From Rossellomorea arthrocnemi (lineage in GTDB: Bacteria; Bacillota; Bacilli; Bacillales; Bacillaceae_B), in NCBI RefSeq assembly GCF_904424705.1, contig NZ_CAJGBF010000014.1, positions 37,505 through 101,504 of the forward strand: a stretch of 64,000 bases of DNA, given 5' to 3'. The notes beneath the pieces are model-generated. The model was not told the origin of the DNA. It did not search any database and saw only the letters and a program-made list of their open reading frames with translations. The translations under genes and the position numbers were made by a program. Shown here piece by piece: positions 37,424-46,918 of this stretch (position 1 is the first letter of the stretch; each line of letters starts with the position of its first letter).

Positions 37424-37702
37424 ATGCCTTTAAATTCACAGAATCAAATGCAGTTATTATCCGATATTTTAAGCAATCATTCGACGGATTGCTGCGGTTC
37501 AGTTTCTGAATGTGAGCAGGTTGAGCGGCTTGTGAAGTCATTGATGGTCAATGCCGATATTCATGAAAACGTCAAACCCGTTTTACAGGAAATTTATCAG
37601 TACAGTCAAAGCGGAATCTCTTCAGCCGACTTAACGAACCATATTACGACCAACAAACAAAACCTGTCCCAATGGGTTACTGATATGAACAGCTATTCTT
37701 AA
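37424..37702 (+). CDS. ytzH: YtzH-like protein
   Basis: A 92-residue soluble helical protein of the YtzH family, function unknown, conserved next to ytmP. A Cys pair in TDCCGSVSECEQ may bind metal or form a disulfide (speculative). ATG 37424 lies after AAAGGGTG at normal spacing; the upstream ATG (37415) is too close. It is convergent with ytmP, with only one base between their stops. Confidence 0.85.
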   Translation: MPLNSQNQMQLLSDILSNHSTDCCGSVSECEQVERLVKSLMVNADIHENVKPVLQEIYQYSQSGISSADLTNHITTNKQNLSQWVTDMNSYS

Positions 37703-37703
37703 T

Positions 37704-38486
37704 TCATATCACCTTGTGCAAATATTGAATCCAATGATTCATTTCGTGGAAACGCGCTTTCCCCTTATGCCATTGGATGGACAAAATCGTTTGTGCCACA
37801 ACATACCATTTCATTCGCAGCTTCAAGTTATCTGTCAGCTCAGTACCGTATTGAGTCAGCCAGCTTTCCCACTGATCCTCCGGGATATACCAGTACAATA
37901 ACAAACCTACATCAAATGCAGGATCTGCGATCATTGCTCCGTCCCAGTCGATTAAATACAACTGGTTGTAATCAGACAGCAGCCAGTTGTTATGATTGAC
38001 GTCTCCATGACAGACCACATATTCTTCCTGTTGAACTTCCATAAGCTCCTTTTGAAGAAACAGAAGCGCCTCTCGGATGACAGGTAAGGAAAGAAGATCG
38101 AATTCTAATCCCGTCTCCACTTCTGTCAGCATATGCTCGGGCTGAAACGGCTCTTTACCCAATCGCTCCAGCATGGTGGAAAGAGGCTTCGAGGAATGGA
38201 TCTTGTTCAAAAGCCTTGCCACCCGTTCATCCTTCATTTCTTCGGGCTTTAATTCTCTCCCATTTAACCAGTGTTGTGCCGTGATGACGTCCCCGTTTTC
38301 CATTCGTTTTGTCCAAACAAGCTTAGGTACGATTCCTTCTGCTGATAATACAGCTACAAAAGGGGAAGAATTACGCTTCAGAAATAATCTTTGCTCCTGA
38401 TACTGAGCAAAGAACGCTTCTCCCGTAGCACCGCCTGCGGGGACTATTTCCCAATCTTGGTCAAATAAGTGTTCCAATATATTCAC
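37704..38486 (-). CDS. ytmP: YtmP, aminoglycoside/choline kinase-like phosphotransferase
   Basis: A 260-residue APH/ChoK-fold kinase. The catalytic loop is VCHGDVNHNNWLL (about 160-172) and the metal-binding DWDGAMIADPAFD is at about 180-192. The N-lobe is recognisable. The family phosphorylates small alcohols such as choline, homoserine or methylthioribose; the substrate here is unknown. No ribosome-site conflict. It is downstream of the pullulanase gene in the same direction? No: the pullulanase gene lies upstream of it in transcription order on the minus strand, separated by a terminator. Confidence 0.87.
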   Translation of the reverse strand: MNILEHLFDQDWEIVPAGGATGEAFFAQYQEQRLFLKRNSSPFVAVLSAEGIVPKLVWTKRMENGDVITAQHWLNGRELKPEEMKDERVARLLNKIHSSKPLSTMLERLGKEPFQPEHMLTEVETGLEFDLLSLPVIREALLFLQKELMEVQQEEYVVCHGDVNHNNWLLSDYNQLYLIDWDGAMIADPAFDVGLLLYWYIPEDQWESWLTQYGTELTDNLKLRMKWYVVAQTILSIQWHKGKARFHEMNHWIQYLHKVI

Positions 38487-38555
38487 CTTCTATTGGTCCT
38501 TTGTCATATTTATATGTTCATTTGTTATGGTAGGTTTAATGTCTTATAAAATAAA

Positions 38556-38595
38556 AAAGACAGCTATTGGGCAATACAAATCAATAGCCATCTGT
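38556..38595 (-). terminator. terminator of the pullulanase gene
   Basis: AGACAGCTATTG (38558-38569) and CAATAGCCATCT (38582-38593), followed on the minus strand by TTTTTT. Confidence 0.85.
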
Positions 38596-38645
38596 TTACG
38601 ATTTTATCGTCATCTTGCGTTTTCGTCAAGCACTGGAATGAACTG

Positions 38646-40790
38646 TTACCTTACAAACACATAGGAAGAGACCGGCTGAAGTGTAATGGAAAGCTCCTTC
38701 ATATCGTACAAACCTTTAACACTTGCCTGATGGCCATCTGATAAACAGACCCATTTATTTCCATCCGGAAGGGAATACTCACAGGTTTTCGTATCCGAAT
38801 GAAAGACCATGAGGATTTCATCCCATGGACCATATGGATGGACATTATGATAGGAAACATCCACTAGATTTGCCTGGCTGTGGGACACCTTTACATGCTC
38901 CCGGATCAAATCACTTTTTTGTAACCGGAATGCCCCGTGACTTTTCCTGATCTGGATCAGGGCTTTCACATATTGAACCACGCCGTCGAACTCTTCTCTT
39001 CTGATCCAGTCCAACTGATTCATTTCGATTGGGGAGTTATAGCTATTTTCGATCCCCTTTTTGGTTCTGAAAAATTCCTGCCCTGCGTGGAGAAACGGAA
39101 TTCCTTGAGATAAGAGCACCATCGATGTCGCTAGCTTATGACGATCCTTAAGGGTATCCTCGTCTTCATTCAGGCAAGCCTTCATTTTATCCCACAAAGT
39201 ATGATTATCATGTGACTCCACATAGTTAACGGATTGGGTGGGCTCTTTAAAGAGTCCCCGTTCACCACTCTTCATACCTATGCTCCCGGTTAGGACAAGC
39301 TCCACCTTTTCTTCAAGCTGTCCGTGACCGAGGGCAAATCCTTTATCGTATAAATTAAATGTACTTCCTTTAATGGTGTCCCTGAACCAATCGTTGAATT
39401 GCCCGATTCCTTGAAGCTGATGGGCATTACGAAGGTTGGCTTTCTGGTGGGGAGGAAGCGGCGTATTCAAATCCCAGCCTTCCCCTATTAATATTGCACC
39501 CGGCAACACCTTATCGACTTCTTCACGGATCGTGGTCATGGTCTTGACATCCAGGATCCCCATCAGATCGAACCGGAAACCGTCGACACCGTATTCTGTC
39601 ATCCAATAAAGAATCGAATCGACAATGAACTTCCTTGCCATCAGCCTTTCAGAGGCAAAGTCATTTCCAACCCCCGTGCCGTTTGATGGTAAGCCATTTT
39701 CATCATGGCGGAAAAAATAGCCTGGCACGAGCTTTTCAAAAGATGACTGTTCCCGAATGAACACGTGGTTGTACACCACATCCTGAATGACCCGGATATT
39801 CTCATCGTGAAGACAACGGATCACGGTCTTTAACTCCCGGATCCGCTCATACGGATCTTCAGGCTTCAAGCTGTAACTCCCTTCAGGTGCATTAAAGAAC
39901 AAAGGATTGTATCCCCAATTATAACTTGTGTCTGAAGGATTATCCGTCACACCATCGAAATCGTTTACAGGAAGCAGCTCCACATGAGTGACCCCAAGCT
40001 CCTTCAAGTACTGAATCCCGCTCGAGAACCCATTTGGTGTTGTCGTTCCTTTTTCCGAAAAGGCGCAGTATTTCCCTCTATACTTCATACCGCTCTCCTT
40101 TTGTGCAGAGAAATCCCTGATATTCAACTCATAAATCACAGCATCTGTCGGTGAAGATAACGGAGAGAGAGGATGATTCGTACCATCATCCACCGGTTTG
40201 ATGACACAACCCCATTCACTATTTAATGAGACTGCTTTCGCATAAGGATCGACCAGCTCATCCCAAACCAGATTAATGCACGGAAGGATCGTGTAAAAGT
40301 ATCCTTCTACATCCTTTTTCACCCGGCATTCCCATACGCCGCTTTCCATTCTTGTATACGAGTATTGGGTTTCCTCATCACCCGGTGACTTAAGTTTTAA
40401 CCTTACTTCTGTTGCAGTCGGTGCCCATACCTTGAAAACAGTGCATCCCCCCTGGTCTGTTACACCAAGGTCATTTCCATCATAATAGTACCGGGCATCA
40501 AATTCTTCGGTTCGTATAACCGCTCCGATTTGGAGATCGGTCTTTGTATCATGCTCATCGACAATTTCATAGAAATCACCTAAGATGATCTTCTCACTTT
40601 GAATGGTCGTTACATATTTCATGGCATCATTCAGGGGAATCTTTTCTTCAATATGAAGAGCGATCTTTTCATTTCCTTTGATCAGGGTGAAGTGACCCGA
40701 GTTCCCCTCATGATAATCATATGGAAGGATCATGGTAATCGTATTAAATGTATCTAAAAACGCATCATACTGCCTGCTAATGACTAACAC
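38646..40790 (-). CDS. amyX: type I pullulanase
   Basis: Debranching glycoside hydrolase (GH13) cleaving alpha-1,6 links of pullulan and branched dextrins. 714 residues without signal peptide, so intracellular. An N-terminal domain (about 1-105) precedes a CBM48-like module (GGCTVFKVWAPTATEVRLKL-like region, about 115-200) and the GH13 barrel. The barrel contains YNWGYNP (type I signature), DGFRFDLMG (nucleophile Asp), GEGWDL (acid Glu) and VESHDNHT. I choose GTG 40790, preceded by GGGTGG at good spacing and matching the AmyX N-terminus. GTG 40799 is the alternative. A cre-like site lies just upstream. Confidence 0.94.
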   Translation of the reverse strand: MLVISRQYDAFLDTFNTITMILPYDYHEGNSGHFTLIKGNEKIALHIEEKIPLNDAMKYVTTIQSEKIILGDFYEIVDEHDTKTDLQIGAVIRTEEFDARYYYDGNDLGVTDQGGCTVFKVWAPTATEVRLKLKSPGDEETQYSYTRMESGVWECRVKKDVEGYFYTILPCINLVWDELVDPYAKAVSLNSEWGCVIKPVDDGTNHPLSPLSSPTDAVIYELNIRDFSAQKESGMKYRGKYCAFSEKGTTTPNGFSSGIQYLKELGVTHVELLPVNDFDGVTDNPSDTSYNWGYNPLFFNAPEGSYSLKPEDPYERIRELKTVIRCLHDENIRVIQDVVYNHVFIREQSSFEKLVPGYFFRHDENGLPSNGTGVGNDFASERLMARKFIVDSILYWMTEYGVDGFRFDLMGILDVKTMTTIREEVDKVLPGAILIGEGWDLNTPLPPHQKANLRNAHQLQGIGQFNDWFRDTIKGSTFNLYDKGFALGHGQLEEKVELVLTGSIGMKSGERGLFKEPTQSVNYVESHDNHTLWDKMKACLNEDEDTLKDRHKLATSMVLLSQGIPFLHAGQEFFRTKKGIENSYNSPIEMNQLDWIRREEFDGVVQYVKALIQIRKSHGAFRLQKSDLIREHVKVSHSQANLVDVSYHNVHPYGPWDEILMVFHSDTKTCEYSLPDGNKWVCLSDGHQASVKGLYDMKELSITLQPVSSYVFVR

Positions 40791-40806
40791 TTCTGCCACC
40801 CACTTC

Positions 40807-40821
40807 TGTTTACGTTTTCCG
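40807..40821. promoter_or_regulatory. cre-like site upstream of the pullulanase gene
   Basis: TGTTTACGTTTTCCG matches the reverse cre consensus TGWWWNCGYTTNCAW at 13 of 15 positions. It is 17 bases upstream of the start codon, consistent with CcpA repression. Confidence 0.5.
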
Positions 40822-41065
40822 ACTCAATGGAATGAACCCGGACCTTTTAGCTTTTCGTTTCCTACGACTTCTAAAGAACAGTATTAGTGAGGATGATACC
40901 TATCTTATAATATTCACTAAATGCCCATTCGGTCCGCTGTTCATGGTCAATATCCCATTTCATTCACTGATGCTTTATTAAGGTATATGCTTGTTTTTTA
41001 TGAATAAGTCAATTAACCGCTACCTGATAGAATATACCCTATCAGCCTCTATTCAAAACCGTGGG

Positions 41066-42010
41066 CTACTCTTCTGATGCAGCTTCTTCCCATTGAAGCC
41101 TTTTGAAGGAAGTGGTTTGACAATACTCCAAAATGGCCTGAGCCGCTTTCAGCTGCACACTTTTAATCGGTGAAGAGCTTGAACGCTGCTGCCGGAACCA
41201 TTCATTATGGATCCGCTTGTCCAAAAACTGAACCCCCACAGGGGACTGAGGGTAATCTATGTAACCATTCCTGCTAATGACGGCTTGGTAAATGGGAAGA
41301 TCCACTCCGGCATATCGGATGATTTGATGGACGATTCTCTCCATCCTTTTTAACCCTATGAGAGGATTTAACACTTTCGCTTCCATATCCCCCCATTTTT
41401 TTAACCAGAATCTCTCTCCTGAACCGATATAGGCAGTTCCCTCCTCAAACTCAAGAAAAGTTAAACACCATATGCCCGTAGGGGTGATCAAGATCGTTTC
41501 CAGCTCAACTGGTGCATTTTTGATTTTCAGAACGGGGTTGTACAAGACAAATATATTATCCGGAAAACGTTGGAGAAGATAGCGTAACCGTTCGTCATAA
41601 TGATAGCTGTTGTCCACATACGATTTTTCCATGATCGTAGAACTTGCCCATTTCAGCTGAAAATCGAATACGAGATTCAAAAAGGAAATCTTCAATTCTT
41701 CCTCTGAGTGGATATCCTGACCTGCTTCCCATTCAAAATGTATTTCTTCATCACTCGGCTGAGGGGCAAGTTCTTCTTCTTCTGCCTCTTTCTTTTTGAA
41801 AAGGGAAAAGAGTTTTTCCTTCACGGAGTTCTTCTCTTCGTCCACCTCTTCCTTTACAGGAGATGGAGCAGGAGGAAGCTCTCCATTTTCCCAATGTTGT
41901 TTCATTTTTTCCCATTGCTGCTTTTTTAATCGGACAAATTGGGAAGGATATCGATATAAATCCGTTTCATATCGTGAAACGTAATCTTGAAGCTTAATCA
42001 GCTGTGCCAT
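41066..42010 (-). CDS. ytlQ: YtlQ, NERD (nuclease-related) domain protein
   Basis: A 314-residue protein. The N-terminal part has a Trp-containing helix, then a charged Glu/Lys linker (about 50-95). The C-terminal NERD-like domain shows the core IFVLYNPVLK and LETILITPTGIWCLTFLEFE. NERD domains resemble restriction-like nucleases, but the catalytic Asp/Glu-x-Lys set is not obvious here, so nuclease activity is doubtful. Follows ytlP on the same strand after 24 bp, a probable two-gene operon. Confidence 0.8.
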   Translation of the reverse strand: MAQLIKLQDYVSRYETDLYRYPSQFVRLKKQQWEKMKQHWENGELPPAPSPVKEEVDEEKNSVKEKLFSLFKKKEAEEEELAPQPSDEEIHFEWEAGQDIHSEEELKISFLNLVFDFQLKWASSTIMEKSYVDNSYHYDERLRYLLQRFPDNIFVLYNPVLKIKNAPVELETILITPTGIWCLTFLEFEEGTAYIGSGERFWLKKWGDMEAKVLNPLIGLKRMERIVHQIIRYAGVDLPIYQAVISRNGYIDYPQSPVGVQFLDKRIHNEWFRQQRSSSSPIKSVQLKAAQAILEYCQTTSFKRLQWEEAASEE

Positions 42011-42034
42011 ATTGAATCGGTCCTTTCATGACGG

Positions 42035-42586
42035 TCAATTTGTCTGTAACGGTATAGTGTGGATGGCTTCATACTTAGGCATCCGGTCCGGATGGGTTCG
42101 ATATAAAACCATTTCTGTTGCTGTAAACGTATGGCTGTAGGTGGGCTGGACCCTATTCAGCCACTTATGGGTAAAGAAGAACTCTTGGTCCCTCTTCCTT
42201 CCCACCGTAATGTGGGGAGAAAATGGCCGTTTATCCAATTGAAAGCCCGCATTTTCACATGCACCATATACAAGATCCCGGACACGCTGAAGCATGTCGG
42301 AAGGCTTGACACCCATCCATAAGATTCTGGGAGAATCACTATGTCCGAAAGTACCGAACCTGTCCAGGGTTAGTGGAAAAGAAAAACAGTGCAGCTTACC
42401 CACTTTATCCATGACAGTATTCAGCTCATCTGCACTCCCTAAAAAGGCCAGGGTCAGGTGATAATCCTCGGGGTGGACCCACTTCTTAAACGAGCCCTCA
42501 TCTATCATCGGCTCCGTGGATCTTCTTATGTATCGTTTCGTTTCCTCAGGCAGGGAAAGTGCAAAGAAATAGTGGGTTTTCATCAT
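42035..42586 (-). CDS. ytlP: RNA 2',3'-cyclic phosphodiesterase (LigT family)
   Basis: A 183-residue 2H phosphoesterase with both catalytic H-x-T-x motifs, HLTLAFLG (about 45) and HITVGR (about 128). The family opens 2',3'-cyclic phosphates on RNA ends (ThpR/LigT). AAAGGACGG lies 5 bases before ATG 42586; the frame extends further upstream but without a ribosome site. Divergent from the cysteine synthase gene. Confidence 0.9.
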   Translation of the reverse strand: MMKTHYFFALSLPEETKRYIRRSTEPMIDEGSFKKWVHPEDYHLTLAFLGSADELNTVMDKVGKLHCFSFPLTLDRFGTFGHSDSPRILWMGVKPSDMLQRVRDLVYGACENAGFQLDKRPFSPHITVGRKRDQEFFFTHKWLNRVQPTYSHTFTATEMVLYRTHPDRMPKYEAIHTIPLQTN

Positions 42587-42689
42587 AGTGCCCGTCCTTT
42601 CTATTATTACTATCATTTTAGCAAAATGTGTCATGGGAGAGAATGTCTAGAAGGAATTGCAATAAAAATGAAATACAAAGCTAATTTAT

Positions 42690-42718
42690 TTGATAAGATT
42701 TCTCTGAATTAGTACGAT
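42690..42718 (+). promoter_or_regulatory. sigma-A promoter of the cysteine synthase gene
   Basis: TTGATA (42690-42695), 17-bp spacer, TACGAT (42713-42718), 33 bases upstream of the start. Confidence 0.7.
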
Positions 42719-42751
42719 AGAAAGAGAATGTTTTCTGAAAGGAAGATGAAC

Positions 42752-43681
42752 ATGAAAGTGGTACAAAATATCGCAGATCTGATCGGGGATACCCCCCTTG
42801 TAAAATTAAATCGATTAAACCCTGCTGACGGGGCGGATGTTTATGTGAAATTAGAGTTCTATAATCCAAGTAAAAGTGTCAAGGACAGAGCGGCGTATCA
42901 AATGATCGTTGAGGCGGAAAAGGAAGGGTTCTTGAAGGCAGGGTCGACCATCATCGAGCCGACGAGTGGCAACACAGGTATCGGGCTCGCCATGAATGCG
43001 GCAGCACGAGGCTACCGAGCAATCCTTGTGATGCCTGATACAATGACTCAAGAACGCATCAACCTGCTGAAGGCGTATGGTGCAGAAGTGGTATTGACAC
43101 CAGGAGATGAAAAAATGCCCGGTGCCATCGAGAAAGCAAAAGAACTGACAAAGAAAATCCCTAACAGTTTCATGCCCATGCAGTTTGAAAATGATGCCAA
43201 TCCAAATGCCCACCGAAAAACAACAGCCCTGGAGATCGTTGAAGCCATGAAGGAAATTGGAAAATCGTTATCTGCATTCGTCGCAACGGCCGGTACCGGG
43301 GGAACAATCACCGGAACGGGCGAAGTCTTGAAGGAACATTATCCTGAACTCGCTGTCCATGTAGTGGAGCCTGCCGGATCCCCGGTTTTATCAGGAGGAA
43401 AACCAGGGAAGCATAAATTGGTTGGTACGAGTCCGGGGTTTGTCCCGGATATCCTGAATACGGAAGTCTATGATGAAATCCATAAAATCGAAGACGAGCA
43501 GGCCTACGATATCGCCCGCAGAATGGCAAGCGAAGAAGGGATCTTAGTGGGACCTTCCTCAGGAGCCGCTTGCTACGCAGCAATTGAAGTGGCGAAGAAA
43601 TTGTCACCTGACGATGTGGTAGTATGCATCGCCTGCGATACAGGTGAACGCTATCTATCAAGTGACCTGTTCAGATTTTAA
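42752..43681 (+). CDS. ytkP: cysteine synthase (O-acetylserine sulfhydrylase) family
   Basis: A PLP enzyme of 309 residues making cysteine from O-acetylserine and sulfide. The PLP lysine is K44 in PSKSVKDRA, the substrate loop is PTSGNTGIGL, the PLP phosphate loop GTGGTITGTG and the C-terminal GPSSGAACYA. Position and sequence match YtkP of B. subtilis; it is a CysK paralogue rather than the main CysK. ATG 42752 lies 8 bases after AAAGG, better than the ATG two codons upstream. Confidence 0.92.
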   Translation: MKVVQNIADLIGDTPLVKLNRLNPADGADVYVKLEFYNPSKSVKDRAAYQMIVEAEKEGFLKAGSTIIEPTSGNTGIGLAMNAAARGYRAILVMPDTMTQERINLLKAYGAEVVLTPGDEKMPGAIEKAKELTKKIPNSFMPMQFENDANPNAHRKTTALEIVEAMKEIGKSLSAFVATAGTGGTITGTGEVLKEHYPELAVHVVEPAGSPVLSGGKPGKHKLVGTSPGFVPDILNTEVYDEIHKIEDEQAYDIARRMASEEGILVGPSSGAACYAAIEVAKKLSPDDVVVCIACDTGERYLSSDLFRF

Positions 43682-43685
43682 TAAT

Positions 43686-43722
43686 AAGAGACTGCCTCTA
43701 TTAGTAGGGCAGCCTCTTTCTA
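43686..43722 (+). terminator. terminator of ytkP
   Basis: AGAGACTGCC / GGCAGCCTCT (43687-43696, 43708-43717) and a T run. Confidence 0.8.
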
Positions 43723-43725
43723 TGT

Positions 43726-44001
43726 TCATTTAACCTGATGGTAGTGTGAGATGAATTGTTCGGGAGAAGATTTTACGACGAACGTCCAGACCCCTTCAAT
43801 TGTGTGAAGGTACAAAAACGTATAATAAGCGGACAATGGCTTGCTTGTCACGTCCATTACATCCTTGATGATGAAGCTCCTCGTAGGAGTGACGATTCGA
43901 TCACTGTACAAATACAAATGCTCCTCCGTCTCTACCGTGAATTGCTGGTTATCTTCTATTCTTCGTTCTGTCTTCATAAATGGCTGTGAACAAATCAACA
44001 T
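43726..44001 (-). CDS. small conserved protein of unknown function
   Basis: A 91-residue soluble protein. Alternating beta-strand pattern (TVETEEHLYLYSDRIVTPTRSF, AYYTFLYLHTIEGVWTFVVK) followed by a short helix suggests a small PH-like barrel. GGAGGC lies 5 bases before the ATG, so it is a genuine gene. It starts 18 bp after dat and is probably cotranscribed with it. I do not recognise the family. Confidence 0.7.
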   Translation of the reverse strand: MLICSQPFMKTERRIEDNQQFTVETEEHLYLYSDRIVTPTRSFIIKDVMDVTSKPLSAYYTFLYLHTIEGVWTFVVKSSPEQFISHYHQVK

Positions 44002-44019
44002 GTATTGCCTCCAACTGGT

Positions 44020-44868
44020 TTAACGTGTTTCAATTCCTATTCTTTCACTAAATAGCGACTGAAGCCTTTTCGTGACAGCACCTGGTTTTCCTTCTCCGAT
44101 TACCTTTCCATCAATCTCGATGACTGGCATCACCTCTGAGGTGGTACTGGCTATGAATACTTCATCCGCTCCCAACAGCTCAGTAACAGAAAACGTCTTT
44201 TCTTGAAACATAATACCATTTTTCCCACACAAACTTTCAATGACTCTCCTCGTGATTCCATTAAGAATTAGGTTTGTAACGGGATGTGTATAAATAACAC
44301 CATCTTTTACAATGAAGGCATTGGAAGAAGAGCCTTCCGTTACCGTATCTCCTCGATGTAAAATCGCTTCAAAATGCCCATTGGAAGCCGCCTCTTCTTT
44401 TGCCAGAAGGTTTCCAAGGAGATTCAGGCTCTTAATGTCACATCGCAGCCACCTGATATCCTCCACAAGCTTTGCAGTCACCCCATTCTCCATCTGCCCA
44501 ACCGGAACAGGGAAATCCTTTGTATACGCAACAACACTTCCCGCCACGTCCTTTGCAGGAAAGTGATGCTGACGCGGAGAGACACCGCGGGTCACTTGTA
44601 CATACACAATGCCGTCTCCAATCCCATTGAGTTCAATCAGCTTAAGGAGCTTTGACGTGAATTCTTCTTCCCCGTACGGAATGGAAAGCTTCATCTTTTC
44701 AGCGCTTTGGTACAATCTTTCCATATGCTCCTTCATGGTAAACGTGCTTCCGTCGTACACCCGGATCACTTCATAGATGCCGTCCCCGAATTGGTAGCCA
44801 CGGTCTTCGATATCGATCTTCGCCTTGTCGCGATCGATCAGTTCACCATTTACAAATACTGTGTTCAT
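44020..44868 (-). CDS. dat: D-amino-acid transaminase
   Basis: PLP fold-type IV aminotransferase of 282 residues that interconverts D-alanine and D-glutamate with 2-oxo acids, supplying D-amino acids for the cell wall. The PLP lysine is K146 in CDIKSLNLL. EDRGYQFGDGIYEVIRVYDG at the N-terminus, then VTEGSSSN and the C-terminal FIASTTSEVMPV fit Dat rather than branched-chain aminotransferase. GGGGGAGAG precedes the ATG. It follows pepV by 24 bp; peptide turnover and D-amino-acid supply may be linked. Confidence 0.94.
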   Translation of the reverse strand: MNTVFVNGELIDRDKAKIDIEDRGYQFGDGIYEVIRVYDGSTFTMKEHMERLYQSAEKMKLSIPYGEEEFTSKLLKLIELNGIGDGIVYVQVTRGVSPRQHHFPAKDVAGSVVAYTKDFPVPVGQMENGVTAKLVEDIRWLRCDIKSLNLLGNLLAKEEAASNGHFEAILHRGDTVTEGSSSNAFIVKDGVIYTHPVTNLILNGITRRVIESLCGKNGIMFQEKTFSVTELLGADEVFIASTTSEVMPVIEIDGKVIGEGKPGAVTKRLQSLFSERIGIETR

Positions 44869-44892
44869 CCTCTTCTCTCCCCCTGGTCTTTC

Positions 44893-46299
44893 TTAAGATT
44901 CACATGCCAATTCATAAATCGCCTGGGCATAAATAGCCGTAGCTTTAAGAAGATCCTCTATATACATATATTCATCCTTCTGATGGGCAATATCCTCACG
45001 CCCCGGGAATAACGCTCCAAAGGCTACACCTGCTTCAAGACTTCTGGCGTAAGTCCCTCCACCGATACTTAATAACTCTCCTCTTTCACCTGTTTGATCT
45101 TCATATACTTTTTTCAAGGTTTGAACAAGTTCATCATCTTTAGAAACATGATGAGGTTTGCTGTCCGTGAAATTCTCGATGGAATACCCCTCAATATTTT
45201 CAATGATACTCTTTCCTTTTTCCATATCAAACGTCACCGGATAACGCATGTTCAACCCTAATCGTCCGCCTTCCGCTTCTGTATAACGCAGCTTCCCTAC
45301 ATTAATGGTCAGGTCCCCTGTGATGTCGTCTGTGTAACTGACACCAAGCTGAATCCCCCTGGAGTCCTTGAAGAGATGCTTCGTTGTGAATTCAAAGAAC
45401 TGCTTTCCTTGAGAAGATAATGGCAGTTTTGATAAGAAAGCGGCTAAATAAAGTCCTGCATTCTTTCCATTGTCAGGCTCCATTCCGTGTGAAGACACAC
45501 CTTCCACTTGGAATACAAGCTCCCCATTCTCTAAATAATAACTTCCTTTGACCCCTTCTTCTTTCGTGAAGATTTCAAAATTCTGCACCCAATTGGTATG
45601 ATCCTCGTCAACAACCAATATAGCCTTTGCATAATCAGGAACCATGTTATATCTGCGTCCGGACTCAAAGGAAAGGACTTTAATACCTGAATCGGTCACA
45701 TCCTCAGGCTTTACCTGAACAAGATCATAATCCGCAATCCCTTTTTCCGCATGGATAATCGGGAAGTCGGCATCGGGAGCGAACCCCATCGTCGGCATTT
45801 CCTCGTTCTTGAAATAATGATTCACACATCTCCAGTCGCTCTCTTCATCCGTCCCGATGATCATGCGGATTCTCTTATTAAAAGTTGGATCAAGGTCCTT
45901 TACGATTTTCATGGCATAGTAAGCGGCCATTGTCGGACCCTTGTCATCAATCGCTCCACGGGCGTAAATCTTTCCGTCTTTGATCTCGCCGCCATAAGGA
46001 TCGACGCTCCATCCGTCCCCTTCAGGAACCACATCCACGTGGCAGAGGATACCAAGGAGGTCCGTCCCTTCCCCAAACTCTAAATGACCGGCAAGATGAT
46101 CCACGTTCTTAGGAGTGAAACCGTCACCCTCCCCAAGTGTCAACAGGTAAGAAAGAGCTTCCTTCACACCTTTGCCGAGAGGTGCATCTTCTGTCGCATT
46201 CTCTTCATCCATTACGCTTTTGATCTGAAGGAATTTCTGCAAGTCTTTAAACAAATCATCTTTCCGTTTCTCGACTTCATTTGTCCAATTGATACTCAT
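44893..46299 (-). CDS. pepV: dipeptidase PepV
   Basis: M20-family zinc dipeptidase of 468 residues. Metal ligands: His/Asp in LCHVDVVPEGDGW, Asp in GAIDDKGPTMA, Glu pair in TDEESDW, Asp in APDADFPIIHAEKG, and the C-terminal His of FGALFPGREDIAHQKDEYMY-type region. The lid domain is in the middle. It cleaves dipeptides, including those with N-terminal D- or beta-Ala in lactococcal PepV. AGCAGGTGGAAGTGT precedes the ATG. Upstream of dat on the same strand. Confidence 0.95.
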   Translation of the reverse strand: MSINWTNEVEKRKDDLFKDLQKFLQIKSVMDEENATEDAPLGKGVKEALSYLLTLGEGDGFTPKNVDHLAGHLEFGEGTDLLGILCHVDVVPEGDGWSVDPYGGEIKDGKIYARGAIDDKGPTMAAYYAMKIVKDLDPTFNKRIRMIIGTDEESDWRCVNHYFKNEEMPTMGFAPDADFPIIHAEKGIADYDLVQVKPEDVTDSGIKVLSFESGRRYNMVPDYAKAILVVDEDHTNWVQNFEIFTKEEGVKGSYYLENGELVFQVEGVSSHGMEPDNGKNAGLYLAAFLSKLPLSSQGKQFFEFTTKHLFKDSRGIQLGVSYTDDITGDLTINVGKLRYTEAEGGRLGLNMRYPVTFDMEKGKSIIENIEGYSIENFTDSKPHHVSKDDELVQTLKKVYEDQTGERGELLSIGGGTYARSLEAGVAFGALFPGREDIAHQKDEYMYIEDLLKATAIYAQAIYELACES

Positions 46300-46694
46300 A
46301 CACTTCCACCTGCTTTATATGTATTTTCTTCACCTCCCATTTTATACTGTTTGACGGTGAAATCCAAACAGGGACGATCGACCAAAATCAACTCAGTCCT
46401 CACCTGCAGGACGATCATATGGAGGACTAAAGAAAAAATACATAATTTTAGCATTTTCTTCATATTCTAGGAATACAACCATCAAGTTACTACGTAAATA
46501 GTTTGTAAATTTGGACAATATTCTAGAAATTTTGTCGGATTAGGAGTACAATGTAATTGTCTGACATCATATGAGTAAACTTTATATGTAGAAAAGGGGT
46601 TGTCTAAAGCGCATAGTACATATGGTAGCACGTGAGGTGCACAAACGACGCATGTAGTCTTTGCCTTTGGAAAAATGATGAGGGAGTGGTTTTT
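46300..46694. other. divergent gap between pepV and ytzE
   Basis: About 395 bp without a gene. A poorly spaced TTGGAT-15-TATAAA on the minus strand (about 46367-46341) could be the pepV promoter. On the plus side I see only A/T-rich sequence and no convincing promoter. Confidence 0.5.
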
Positions 46695-46916
46695 TTGAAA
46701 CCTTCAACCAATCGTATGCTCACTAGAATCAAAGCTGTATACATGTACATCAAACAGAAGGGTACTGTAACAACTCAAGATCTTGTAGACGAATTTGGCA
46801 TTACTCCTCGCACCATACAAAGAGATCTCAACGTGTTAGCCTATAATGACTTGGTACAAAGCCCGAGTCGGGGTCAGTGGACAACAACAGAGAAAAAAGT
46901 AAAAATGACTTCATAA
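46695..46916 (+). CDS. ytzE: YtzE, DeoR-type HTH protein
   Basis: A 73-residue protein that is little more than a DeoR-type winged helix-turn-helix (MLTRIKAVYMYIKQKGTVTT, then TPRTIQRDLNVLAYNDLV). There is no effector domain. Targets unknown. TTG 46695 is chosen: it has GGGAGTGG upstream and gives the conserved MKPSTNRML N-terminus. The upstream frame contains no homology-like sequence. Followed immediately (2 bp) by the triple repeat array. Confidence 0.88.
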   Translation: MKPSTNRMLTRIKAVYMYIKQKGTVTTQDLVDEFGITPRTIQRDLNVLAYNDLVQSPSRGQWTTTEKKVKMTS

Positions 46917-46918
46917 AC

